Positions 20,990 through 33,215 of a stretch of 64,000 nucleotides of DNA are shown one piece after another. The stretch is from Protula sp. h YS-2021 (lineage: Eukaryota; Annelida; Polychaeta; Sabellida; Serpulidae): NCBI GenBank assembly GCA_949752745.1, contig OX457026.1, forward strand, positions 25,627,702 through 25,691,701. The letters are read 5' to 3'. The position numbers were made by a program, and so were the translations under genes. Position 1 is the first letter of the stretch; each line of letters opens with the position of its first letter. Under the pieces are notes generated by a model. That model was given only the letters and a program-made list of their open reading frames with translations. It was not told the DNA's origin and searched no databases.

Positions 20990-22700
20990 TTTAACATATA
21001 GATCGGAAAATAATAAGATAAGCCAAAATGAGTTACTGGTGCCAACTTGGCCAACCTCAAAGAAGTTAACATTAACTTTTCAAATCTCATTAACCTTATA
21101 GAATGTAAATTATTTTATTACAGAAAATACTTCACTGTTTGTGTTTAACAGAGACATGGCTTCAAGAAAATAGTGACTTTCAAATTGGTCAGTTGACACA
21201 GCCGGAATTCAACGTTATATCCGAACCTCGAAAAAATGGTGGTGGACTTGAAATATTATTCAACAAAATATGGTACATCATAAAGTAGTAACTAGCTCAT
21301 ATGTGATGTTTTTGAGTGTCTGATCCTGTCTTAAACTGAAAAATACTTCAGTAAAAATCTATGTTCTATATTGACTACCCAAAACAATAAGAAAGGTCTT
21401 TCTTTTACTTAGTTTGATGAATTTAGTGAATTTTTAGCAGAAACTGTTACATTACACAACATGGAACAAGAATATCAGCTACAGCCAGTACAGATCCAGG
21501 ACTTTCTGATCATATCTCTATTCATTTTAACATTTTCGACAATAAACCTAAACCTCGAAAGAGAGATATTGAGTTTCGTGACCAAAAAACCTAGACATAA
21601 GTAAGTTAGCAATTTAGCAAAGAGTCTTAATCTCTGCTAAACATACACGTCGGATTTAGTATCAGAAAATAACGAAACTTTCTGCTATCTATTATGAGTC
21701 AGTTCCAGTGGTCATAAAAACTATGCTTGTCCCACCGAATATACAGTGGTACAATGAAAATTTGTGAAAAGTCAAGGTTTTAAAGCTCCGGTTAGGCCAG
21801 CAAGAAAATTTAAAAAATCTGGTCTTAATAGGACTTTATTGCTTATCGTGACCAGTGCAAATTAGGAAATTATCTTCTCAATGGAGCAAAAACTAAATTC
21901 TGCTCTGAAAAAGTTCTTATATCTGAAGGTAATGAGAAATTCTTTAGCGTCACGAAACAAATTTTAAATTGGAAAGCTGAGCTTGTTCCTTAAAAAAATC
22001 TGTGCGGATATTCCTAATGATTTTGCTGAATTTTTTGTGAATAAAAGTGTAAAAATGACATTGTTAAAACGTTTTAGATTCTGCAAATTACTTCTGCCTA
22101 GAAGTGTCAGCTTTTCAGTCATGGGACTTTCTTAAAAGAAATATCCAACTCGTCTTGTGATCTAGGCCCTACGCCTACGTATTTGATTAAAATATGTCTT
22201 AATGTTCTGATTGAGTCAATTACACCAATAGATTACTGTTCCTAGCGAGGTTCGCCGAGGTTCCTAGCGAACTAAAACACGCAGTTGTGACCTCTCTCCA
22301 GAACACCAGGGTTTGACCCCAATGTTTTTAAAATTATAGACCAATTTCCAGTCTTAGTTTTGTGTCACATCGCGTTTAAACTATCTTCTTGAAAAAACCC
22401 AAACTACACCAGTCGATGCAGTCTGCTTATTGAAAGTTTCATCCACTCTAACAGTGCGCTGTTAAAAGTTTAGTGACATTGTTAGCCCACAGATAAAAAT
22501 AAATGTCACTGCTCGTACTACTCGACCTGTACGCGGCCTTTTCAAGTAAAAGTCAAGACATCAGTTTTAGCCCCCTTGTAGTAAGAGGTGCTGCGCTAAA
22601 ATGGTATCGTACGTACGTTATGTGCCGTACACATACAGTCAGGTCCGGTCAAACCTCCGGCCCAAAATCGCCTGATTTTTGTCTCCCAAGTAAGAATTTT
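20990..22700 (+). mobile_element. Degenerate non-LTR retrotransposon (LINE)
   Basis: Scattered frames give an endonuclease (CLTETWLQENSDFQIGQL near 21135-21190; DPGLSDHISIHFN near 21495-21530) and then reverse transcriptase (NYRPISSL near 22335-22360; QSAY near 22420; LLVLLDLYAAFSSKSQD from 22506, then GAALKWYRTYV). The order EN, RT and the motifs fit a CR1/L2-like LINE. Stops and shifts occur throughout. Its end abuts the right copy of the segmental duplication. Confidence 0.75.
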
Positions 22701-24158
22701 AGATGATGTTCTTTTTACTTTTGTTTATTTTTATTTCGCCTTTGAATACGAAATCGATGGCTCCTCGACATCACTGATTTTAATGCATCGTGCCCGATGA
22801 ATATATTTTGCGTGTTAAAAGTGTTACTATAGCTCTTATTCAGTATGTTACTTTAAGTGACCAAAATGTTTTATATTTGAAAATTGTTTGCTTCTCAGAG
22901 CCTTTAGGTGTAAAGTTTGTCTTCATCTAATGCAGCAATCTTAAAAAATCAATGGATACAGAGTATCAGTTATTCGTCAATTTCCGTGTTCAGAAGTTCG
23001 ATCTGCCATTTTGCATCTATTTAGTTCTTTATTTTTCAAATTTCTGGCTAAAAAGTAGATATCATAGATATGGAGCCGAACTCAAAAAATCACACATGAA
23101 CAAAGACTCCCATTTATTCACATGTATACAAATTAGCAGAAAGCTATGAATGCTTTCTAGACTGATTGTAAATTGCTTACAAAGTATTGAAAGTATCAAA
23201 TTCTTGGGTGGCAAATACAGTAACCCTATTTCTAATCCCAAAGGAGTCATATAAACTAAAACTAAAGGAGGGAAAGGCGCTCCAGCTCTTTTTTTGAAGA
23301 AAATTGGAAGTAAAGAAAGTCAGGTTATCGGTTGCAAAAATGCCAGCGCAAAATTGGAGAGACGGAGGAAGAAAATCATCAGATGCTGAAGAATAATTTT
23401 TACAATTTTTGTTCAGACTTTTGGTGTTCATTTTATTGGCAGAACAAGCTCAATAATATTAATAATATTGTGAGCAAACTAAATGATGTTAATACATTTT
23501 ATTGTTTACATTATTAAAAAATACCAATGACAGAAAAGAATTTAGTACATGCCGAAAAAACCTGTTTTTAGAGATTAAGCCTCATGCTGGGTGTATTTAT
23601 GAAGGAAAAAAACTGGCTTGACATAAATTTTCTGAACATTGAGAACAATGGGAATTCTCTTACTTCTCTCGGTTTTATGGGCTTTGTAGACTATAAATGT
23701 TTAATGATAAAAACGGGTAAGGAAAATTACATTTATGAAGATACTAAATGTCTAATAAAATTGCACTTATAAGCTAATTATCAAAACATTTGCTTAAACG
23801 TTTGTATAAGCTCCATTATAGTTTTGGGACATGATCCGACAGAGTTTCGTTGAACACAATCAAACAGTTTTTTTGGATATTTTATGTAATTGAAATAATT
23901 AAAATTATTTTATAAAAATTTCAAACAAATGTTCATAAATTCAATTTTTAGATCTTTAGTCTATGGATCTATCGTTTTTATTAGACATTAGATACATTAG
24001 ATTTCCCATGACATACACCAGAGGAATAAATGCTTTCACTCAGCGCATTTATCCACGTCTCTCTTTTTAGCAATTTCTGTACAACTTTTCATCCCATGTG
24101 TCTTTGGATAAAAGGTTTTATAGATTCAATCAAAATAAAAAACAAAGTAGTGTTCCGT

Positions 24159-27100
24159 TTAGGCTTTGTACGTGATCAGGTACTCAGGATAGGCCTGTGT
24201 ATCCGTAAATACGATCCACATTGTCGGATTATCCATACTGTCGACTACCGAGTCAAATTTTATGACTGGGTTATTTGCATCCTTTGGCGGAGCTGTAAGA
24301 AGTCCCTTGGTGCCCTGCGAGAATTCGCCACTCAAAACATTGCACAGATACATGTGATGAAAACCTGCTCCATCTTGCTTTGCATAGCCATGGGAATAAC
24401 CAGCGTACTTGGAAAAGTAAGTGCCATATCCATATAAGTTTGCTAAAAAAACAGATACCAATTTTAAGCAACTCAATATTCAGGACAAAATAAAGGTGTT
24501 ATTTATATAGATGTGTTGTTTGCGCAATACAGAATATTAATGCCAATTGCTTGCATATCATCTTTATTTCATGTATTGTCGCATACACTTGTACACAAAA
24601 AATCTTCTTAACACATGGTGATTTAGGGCCATTGCAGGAGCACCAAAACCAGAACTTGTTGATTTGCATCATATCATTTTGAAACTAACAAAAAATGGTC
24701 TTGACTTAACAAATGCTGGGCCTTATAATGAAAAATACATAACTATCTGGTGGGGTGGGTGCAGTTTACTTCGTATGATATATATCAAAGTATTTTAAAG
24801 TGCATTTGGAAAAAAACAAAATCTTTCGGACAATGTTGCAAGTTCTTTTCTCATTTAAGGCACAAATGTGCGTCATATGACACTGCCCAGATGTATTTCA
24901 TATCTCTCAGTGTTCAGGATTTGATGTCATCAGACATTTATATGGGTACATTATATCTGCACGTCTTTGCAATTGCTAAGTGCATGTAATATTTCAGCAA
25001 CTGTTTATTGTAACTGGGAGAGTGAAGTGCTGTTGTTAACAGCAATCTATGGCTCTAACAGTTACTGACAGCTATAATAAACAAGCCTGTCAAGTGACAG
25101 TGGCCCAGTTGAGGATTCAGTCTTGTGCCTCTTGGAAAATGGTAAGACAGTCTGATCTGGTTGAATGTTTTTTTTTATATTAAATTATGCTGAAATTATG
25201 AAAATTTCTGAATATTTGTAATAAATGGGAAAAATACAGACACAGGAATTTTACTGCAATTTGTTATTAAATTCAAACAGAAGTCAGATGTAAAAATTAA
25301 AATAAAGTCCTTTCTTTTATTACTTATCTTGGGCCTTGTTTCAAGTGAGTATAAAAATGTGCATACAGTTTTGGAACATCCTATCCAGAACACGGTACGA
25401 TATTTGTAAAAAAAATATATATATATATATATATGTAAAAACAGGAATTTTTCTCCAATTTGTTTTTGATATCAAAGAAAAGTAGAACTCCAAATTTAAA
25501 TAACGTCCTTTCTTACATGCACTTATCTCGAGCCTTTTGTTGCATACGATTACTTAAACGTGGATTCCTATCCAGGGTGGTACTAGGCCAGCGTTTAATG
25601 AAAAATCGATAAATGATCGGGTGAGGTATATCCAGACCCTGGATAGTCTACCCTGACAGGCATACTTCAAATGCCCTGGTAAACTTCAAAGCGGGGGGTT
25701 CGTCAAAAATATGTGGACCCTAATTAATTCTAATTTGCGTGGGAAAAATGAAAAAGAGGCTATCGACCACCCGAAAAATATCACATTTATCATATTGTCG
25801 GGTCATATAATTGCTTCCTGCACCTTTAAAAATAAAAATTACAACTTTCTTGCATTATGCTCAATATTACCTATTACCGCCCACCCGAAATATATCATAT
25901 TTATCATATTTTCGGGTAATACAAATGATTCCTGCACTTTTAAAGCGAAAATTACAACTTTCTTACATTATCGCCCAATGTTCCCTATTATCGCCCACCC
26001 GAAAAATGCAACATTTGTCATATTTTCGCGTCCTAGAATTGAATTTAGTATTTTTAAAGCGAAAATTATAACTTTCTTCCATTATCGCCAAATGTTCCCT
26101 GCTATCGCCCACCTGAAAAATATCACATTTATCATATTTTCGGGTCATAGAAGTGATTCCTGCACTTTAAAAGCGAAAATTACATTTTTCTTCCATTATC
26201 GCCCAATGTTCCCTATTATCGCCCACCCGAAAAATATTATATTTATCATATTTTCGGGTTATAGAATTGATTGGTGCACTTTTAAAGCGAAAATTACAAT
26301 TTTCTTCCATTATCGCCCAATGTTCCTTATTATCGCCCACCCGAAAAAATATCATATTTTCCATTTTTCGGGTCATACAATTGATTCCTGCACTTTTGAA
26401 GCGAAAATTACAACTTTCATCTCTTATCGCCCAATGTTCCCTATTATCGATCACCCGAAAAATATCACATTTCTCATATTTTCAGGAATACAAATGATTC
26501 CTGCACTTTTAAAGCGAAAATTACGACTTTCTTACATTATCGCCAATGTTCTCTATTATCGCCCACCGGATAAATAGCATATTTATCATATTTTCGGGTT
26601 ACAGAATTGATTCCTGCAATTTTGAAGCGAATATTACAACCTTCTTGCATTATCGCCCAATGTTCCCTATTATCGCCCAACCGAAAAAAAGACACATTTA
26701 TCAATTTTCGGGTCATAAAATTGATTTCTACACTTTAAAAGGGAAAATTACAATTTTCTGGTATTATCGCCCAATGTTCTTCATTATCCCTATTATCGCC
26801 TACCCGAAAAATATCATATTTATCATATTTTCGGGTCATAGAATTGATTCCCGTGCTTTTGAAGCGAATATTACAACTTTGTTACATTATCCCAATATTC
26901 CCTATTATCACCCATCCGAAAAATATCATATTTTTCATATTTTCGGGTCATAGAATTGATTCCTGCACTTTTAAAGCGAAAATTACAACTTTCTTGCATT
27001 ATCGCCCAATATTCCCTATTATCGCCCATCCGAAAAATATCATATTTATCATATTTTCGGGTCCTAGAATTGATTCCTGCAATTTTGAAGCGAATATTAC

Positions 27101-30100
27101 AACCTTCTTCCATTATCGCCCAATGTTCCCTATTATCGCCCAACCGAAAAAAAGACACATTTATCAATTTTCGGGTCATAAAATTGATTTCTGCACTTTA
27201 AAAGGGAAAATTACAATTTTCTGGTATTATCGCCCAATGTTCTCCATTATCGCCCACCCGAAAAAATATCATATTTATCATATTTTCGATTCATAGAAGT
27301 GATTCCTGCATTTTTAAAGGGAAAACTACAATTTTCTTCCATTATCGCCCAATGCTCCCTATTATCGCCCATCCGAAAACTATTATATTTATATTTTCGG
27401 GTCATAGAACTCATTCCTGCATTTTTGAAGCGAAAATTACAACTTTCTTACATTAGCGTCCAATGTTTCCTATTATCGCGAAACCGAAAAATATTAAATT
27501 ACCATATTTTCTGGTCACAGAATTGTTTCCTGCACCTTTAAAGCGAAAATTACAACTTTCTTGGATTATCATCCAATGTTCCCTATTATCGCACAAACGA
27601 AAAATGCCACATTTATCATATTTTCGGTTCACGGAATTAATTCATGCACTTTTTAAGCGAAAATTGCAACTTTCTTGTATTATCACCCAATATTCCCTAT
27701 TATCGCCCATCCGAAAAATATCACATTTTTCATATTTTCGGGTCATAGAATTGATTCCTGCACTTTTAAAGCGAAAATTACAACTTTCTTGCATTATCGC
27801 CCAATATTCCCTATTATCGCCCATCCGAAAAATATCATATTTATCATATTTTCGGGTCCTAGAATTGATTCCTGCAATTTTGAAGCGAATATTTCAACCT
27901 TCTTCCATTATCGCCCAATGTTCCCTATTATCGCCCAACCGAAAAAAAGACACATTTATCAATTTTCGGGTCATAAAATTGATTTCTGCACTTTAAAAGG
28001 GAAAATTACAATTTTCTGGTATTATCGCCCAATGTTCTCCATTATCGCCCACCCGAAAAAATATCATATTTATCATATTTTCGATTCATAGAAGTGATTC
28101 CTGCATTTTTAAAGGGAAAACTACAATTTTCTTCCATTATCGCCCAATGCTCCCTATTATCGCCCATCCGAAAACTATTATGTTTATATTTTCGGGTCAT
28201 AGAACTCATTCCTGCATTTTTGAAGCGAAAATTACAACTTTCTTACATTAGCGTCCAATGTTTCCTATTATCGCGAAACCGAAAAATATTAAATTACCAT
28301 ATTTTCTGGTCACAGAATTGTTTCCTGCACCTTTAAAGCGAAAATTACAACTTTCTTGGATTATCATCCAATGTTCCCTATTATCGCACAAACGAAAAAT
28401 GCCACATTTATCATATTTTCGGTTCACGGAATTAATTCATGCACTTTTTAAGCGAAAATTGCAACTTTCTTGTATTATCACCCAATATTCTCTATTATCG
28501 CCCATCCGAAAAATATCACATTTATCATATTTTCGGGTCATAGAATTGATTCCTGCACTTTTAAAGCGAAAATTACAACTTTCTTGCATTATCGCCCAAT
28601 GTTCCCTATTATCGCCCATCCGAAAAATATCACAATTATCATATTTTCGGGTCATAGAATTGATCCTTGCACTTTTAAAGCGAAAATTACAACTTTCTTA
28701 CATTATCGCCCAATGTAACCTATTATCGCCCACGCGAAATATATCACATTTTTCATATTATAGGGTCATAAAATTGATTCCTGCACTTTTAAAGCAAAAA
28801 GTACAACTTTCTTACATTACCGCAAAATGTTCCCTATTATCGCCCACCCGAAAAATATTATATTTATCATATCTTCGGGTCCTAGAATTGTTTCCTGCAC
28901 TTTTAAAGCGAAAATTACAATTTTCTTGCAGTATCGCCCAATATTCTCTATTATCGTCCATCCGAAAAGTATCATATTTATCATATTTTCGGGTCATAGA
29001 ATTGATTCCTGCATTTTTAGGCGAAAATTACAACTTTCTTACATTATCGCCCAATATTCCCTATTATCGCCCACCCGAAAAATATCATATTTATCATATT
29101 TTCGGGTCATAGAATTGATTCCTGCAATTTAAAAGCGAAAATTACAACTTTCTTACATTATCGCCCAAAATTCCCTATTATCGCCTACCCGAAAAATATC
29201 ACATTCATCATATTATCGTGTCATACAATTGATTCCTGCACTTTTAAAGCGAAAATTACAACTTTCTTGCATTATCGCCCAATGTTCCCTATTATCACCC
29301 ACACGAAAAATATCATATTTATCATATTTTCGGGTCATAGAATTGATTCCTGCACTTTTAAAGCGAAAATTACAACTTTCTTGCATTATCGCCCAATGTT
29401 CCCTATTATCACCCACACTAAAAATATCATATTTATCATATCTTCGGGTCATACAATTGATTCCTGCACTTTTAAAGCGAAAATTACAACTTTCTTACAT
29501 TATCGCCCAATGTTCCCTATTATTGCCCACACGAAAAATATCATATTTATCATATTTTCGGGTCATAGAATTTATTCCTGCACTTTAAAGCGAAAATTGC
29601 AACTTTTTTACATCATTGCCCAATGTTCAATATTATTGCCCACCCGAAAAATATTATATTTATCATATTTTCGGAACATAGAATTGATTCCTGCACTTTT
29701 AAAGCGAAAATTACAACTTTCTTACATTATTACCCAATATTCCCTATTATCGCCTACCCGAAAAATATCACATTTATCATAGTTTCGGATCATACATTTG
29801 ATTCTTGCACTTTAAAAGAGAAAATTACAACTTTCTTGCATTATCGCCCAATCTTCCCTATTATCGCCTACCCGAAAAATATCACATTTATCATATTTTC
29901 GGGTCATAGAATTGATCCTTGCACTTTTAAAGCGAAAATTACAACTTTATTACATTATCGCCCAATGTTACCTATTATCGCCCACCCGAAAAATATCACA
30001 TTTATCATATTTCCATGTCATAGAATTGATTCCTGCACTTTTAAAGCGAAAATTACAACTTTCTTGCATTATCGCCCAATGTTACCTATTATCGCCCTCC

Positions 30101-31495
30101 CGAAAAATATCACATTTATCATATTTCCATGTCATAGAATTGATTCCTGCACTTTTAAAGCGAAAATTACAACTTTCTTGCATTATCGCCCAATGTTCCC
30201 TATTATCGCCCACCCGAAAAATGTCACATTTTTCATATTTTCGCATCCAAGAATTGATTTTAGTATTTTTAAAGCGAAAATTACAACTTTCTTGCATTAT
30301 CGCCCAATGTTCCCTATTATCGATCACCCGAAAAATACCACATTTCTCATATTTTCGGGACATAGAATTGATCCCTGCACTTTTAAAGCGAAAATTACAA
30401 CTTTCTTGCATTATCGCCCAATATTCCCTATTATCGCCCATCCGAAAAATATCATATTTATCATATTTTTGGGTCATAGAATTGATTCCTGCACTTTTAA
30501 AGCGAAAATTACAACTTTCTTACATTATCGCCCAATGTTCCCTATTATCGCCCACCCGTAAAATATTATATTTATCATATTTTCGGGTCCTAGATTTGTT
30601 TCCTGCACTTTTAAAGCGAAAATTACAACTTTCTTTCTTTATCGCCCAATATTCTCTGTTATCGCCCACCCTAAAAATATCATATTTATCATAATTTCGG
30701 GTCACAGAATTGATTCCTGCACTTTTAAAGCGAAAATTACAAGTTTCTTGCTTTATCACCCAATGTTCCCTATTATCGCCTACTTGAAAATATCATAGAA
30801 ATGACCCACTGACAACAAAATTACTGTAAAGTCCAACCAGAAGTACTTCCATGTAACATATTGTGCCCCTCTGCAAATTGAAACTTTGCTTTTTTAAGAA
30901 GAAAAATTGAAATTTCCAATTTTTTAAAAGCTGCAAACTTCGAAGCTCAGTAGATTCAAAAATAAGGCGAAATTCAAAAATCGAAAAAAGAATTTTTTTT
31001 TCATCCTTAGTTCTAGTTTCTTCATAACAAATTTCGGAATCTTCCGATGAAAAATGAGGGACTAGATAGGTTTTTTCGTATTTTACCCAAATTGGCAATA
31101 AAATCGCCAAAAAATGGTTTAAACCAAAAAATAAAAAAATTTCCTAATGCAGTAAAGGATTAGGAACTTGTGTTTAAAATTTGGTAAGAATCGGATAAAA
31201 AATAAAAAAGTTATTCCACTTTTAACGGTCGCGGGACGGACAGACGGACGGACGGACGGACAGACGGACGGACGGACGACACTTTCCCCCATCTGTATAG
31301 CCCTGTTGGCTGAAAAGCCAACTGGGCTAAAAGAATGCTTGGCGTATCATTGCAAACCCCAATCGAAGAGTAATAATCACCCGATAAAGTAATGGAAATT
31401 TGTGTCTGTAACTGCATGTAAAGCCTTGTGGGCATTTGGAAGTGCGCAATGGCCGTGGAAAAGCTAACCATAATATTGATAATAGCAATAATAAA

Positions 31496-31569
<74 letters not shown>

Positions 31570-33215
31570 TAATAATAATAATAATAATAAGATTTTGGTT
31601 AGTTATCATTCTAAAATATTGTCAGCTATAACCATTTTATCGTATATACTTCTGCAGATTTTAGAGTAGCCGACATACAAACAGGGCTGGTACATTCTCT
31701 TAGGCAAAAGCGTTTGCGCTACTGTGTTTGTGCCTATCTGTCGGTTTGCCTATGTCTGGAGTAGAGACTTTTCTAATTTGTGCATTATAATGAACCAGGC
31801 TTTGAGTGTAATGGTGTGCATGGCTGTTCCTTGCGTTGTTACTTACTGTTAGTTGGTAGAAGGTATTAGCAATATGCGAACTTTTTAACAGTAGCAAAGA
31901 GTTTTTAACTGGATTTTCAAAATGAGAAGGTAATAAGACGTTTTGCCACATGATTTTCACATATAACTTTAACATTATCACTTGTGAGTTTCTCCTATAC
32001 CTAATATCCGAAAATTCTAAGGCACTGCACATTCCTAAATTTTAAACTTGTTTTATTATTCAACCAAATTCTTTTGCTATTTATCATAAATTTAACAAGG
32101 TATATTCACCATTTTTTCCACAGAATATTCTATTGAATCCATTTCCATTAATTTCGCTGATCGTTTCAACATCTGTTCCATGCCACAGCTTTCTCTCCAC
32201 TACAACGTCATTTGGAACGGTCCTCTCCACTTCATACTTGTGCATCATATATCTCTTATACAGTGAAGGATTTTGGATACGCTTTATCTAAAAATGAAAA
32301 TAGTAATGACATACAATATCAATAACACGTTCAATCGTAGAAAGTAACATAACTAAAAGAGAATTTTCTAAATTTTATGGATTAAAAGTAATTTAATATC
32401 CGTTGTTTGAAAATGGGGTTGGATCGCCGTCTGTTGACACATTTTATGTGAAGCTAAACATGGATAAACTTGATAAACATTAAAATGCAAGAAAATATTT
32501 ACATGTTTTAAGCTTTCCTAGTCTTAAAATACATACATTACGTTTACGTGTTATCAGTTTTTAACGTAAAATTAGGTAAAAACAGTCTAAAATTTTACCA
32601 AGGTTTCAAAATACGCAGTTAGACTTTGAACTCACTAAAGCAGAAACCTATCAATTCCTAGTTAACTTCTGGTTACGGCTACTTAAGCTTGGCTTTGAAA
32701 CGACATTACATAAGCATGCTATGCGAAGATATAAACGAGAAACTGACTATTAGATGACTTAATTTAAAACAATGCTTTGAAGTGAACCCTTTCTGGATTG
32801 CCCTTAGTTTGTAGTTTAGTAAAACATGAGCGTAAAACGTAAATGCAAAAATCACGATACCATAAACACTCTAATGAAAGAATTGCAAGAATTATTTGTA
32901 ATACAGCGTTCAGTATTTAAAACGCTTTTTTTGGCACTACGTTATTGAAATTTCTTAGAATGAAAAAGATCATAACTTTTTGCTGATCAATTATTGCATT
33001 TAACTCTGTACGTGATAATGGATATGGGTAAGTAAATATCCTCACCTCTGCAACTGAAATTAAGTTTCTGTTGTAATTTGCTGAGTTGTCTTGGAGTGCA
33101 TCTTTGAACTGAGTATAAATGTTTTCATACTCCACGGGGTTTTCGCTTAATGAAACTTCTTTGTATTTTTCTTCAGTTCCCATTGTGCTCCATTCGTGTG
33201 GTAGTTGTACGCTTC
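24159..33215 (-). CDS. PARP14-like: PARP14-like exons: PARP catalytic domain
   Basis: Three exons. 33046-33215 encodes SVQLPHEWSTMGTEEKYKEV and EYENIYTQFKDAL. 32110-32287 encodes NPSLYKRYMMHKYEVER and KLWHGTDVETISEI, which holds the NAD-binding histidine. 24159-24442 encodes NLYGYGTYFSKYAGYSHGYA, with the triad tyrosine in GTYFS, and ends TMWIVFTDTQAYPEYLITY. Aligned with PARP1 (glutamate in NEYIVYD) and PARP14 (leucine in NLFVAFYD), the third triad position is the methionine of TMWIVFTD. The lack of glutamate predicts mono- rather than poly-ADP-ribosylation, as in known H-Y-I and H-Y-L members. The 7.7-kb last intron holds a satellite array. The stop codon is TAA at 24159-24161. Confidence 0.92.

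Larger units (their letters stand above)
25090..31390 (+). mobile_element. 6.3-kb pearl/HINE-like insertion in the last intron, carrying a satellite array
   Basis: Absent from the otherwise matching intron of the left duplicate, so its borders can be read by comparison. Layout from left to right: a flank with a 200-base direct repeat (25240-25590), 5.1 kb of 114-base core repeats (25710-30800), a unique flank of about 430 bases, a GGAC/CAGA tetranucleotide run (31233-31277), and a perfect-looking stem-loop (AGCCCTGTTGGCT...AGCCAACTGGGCT, about 31300-31326). Core repeats followed by an ACGG-type run and a terminal hairpin match the pearl/Helentron-associated pattern. The exact ends are uncertain. 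Confidence 0.65.

Noticed and set aside
29623..30694. Open frames of 260-312 residues on the plus strand
   Set aside because: They run through the 114-bp satellite; all repeat the same 38-residue translation, arise from a period divisible by three, and contain no domain.
31211..31609. Poly-isoleucine, poly-leucine and poly-asparagine frames
   Set aside because: They are translations of the AAT microsatellite.
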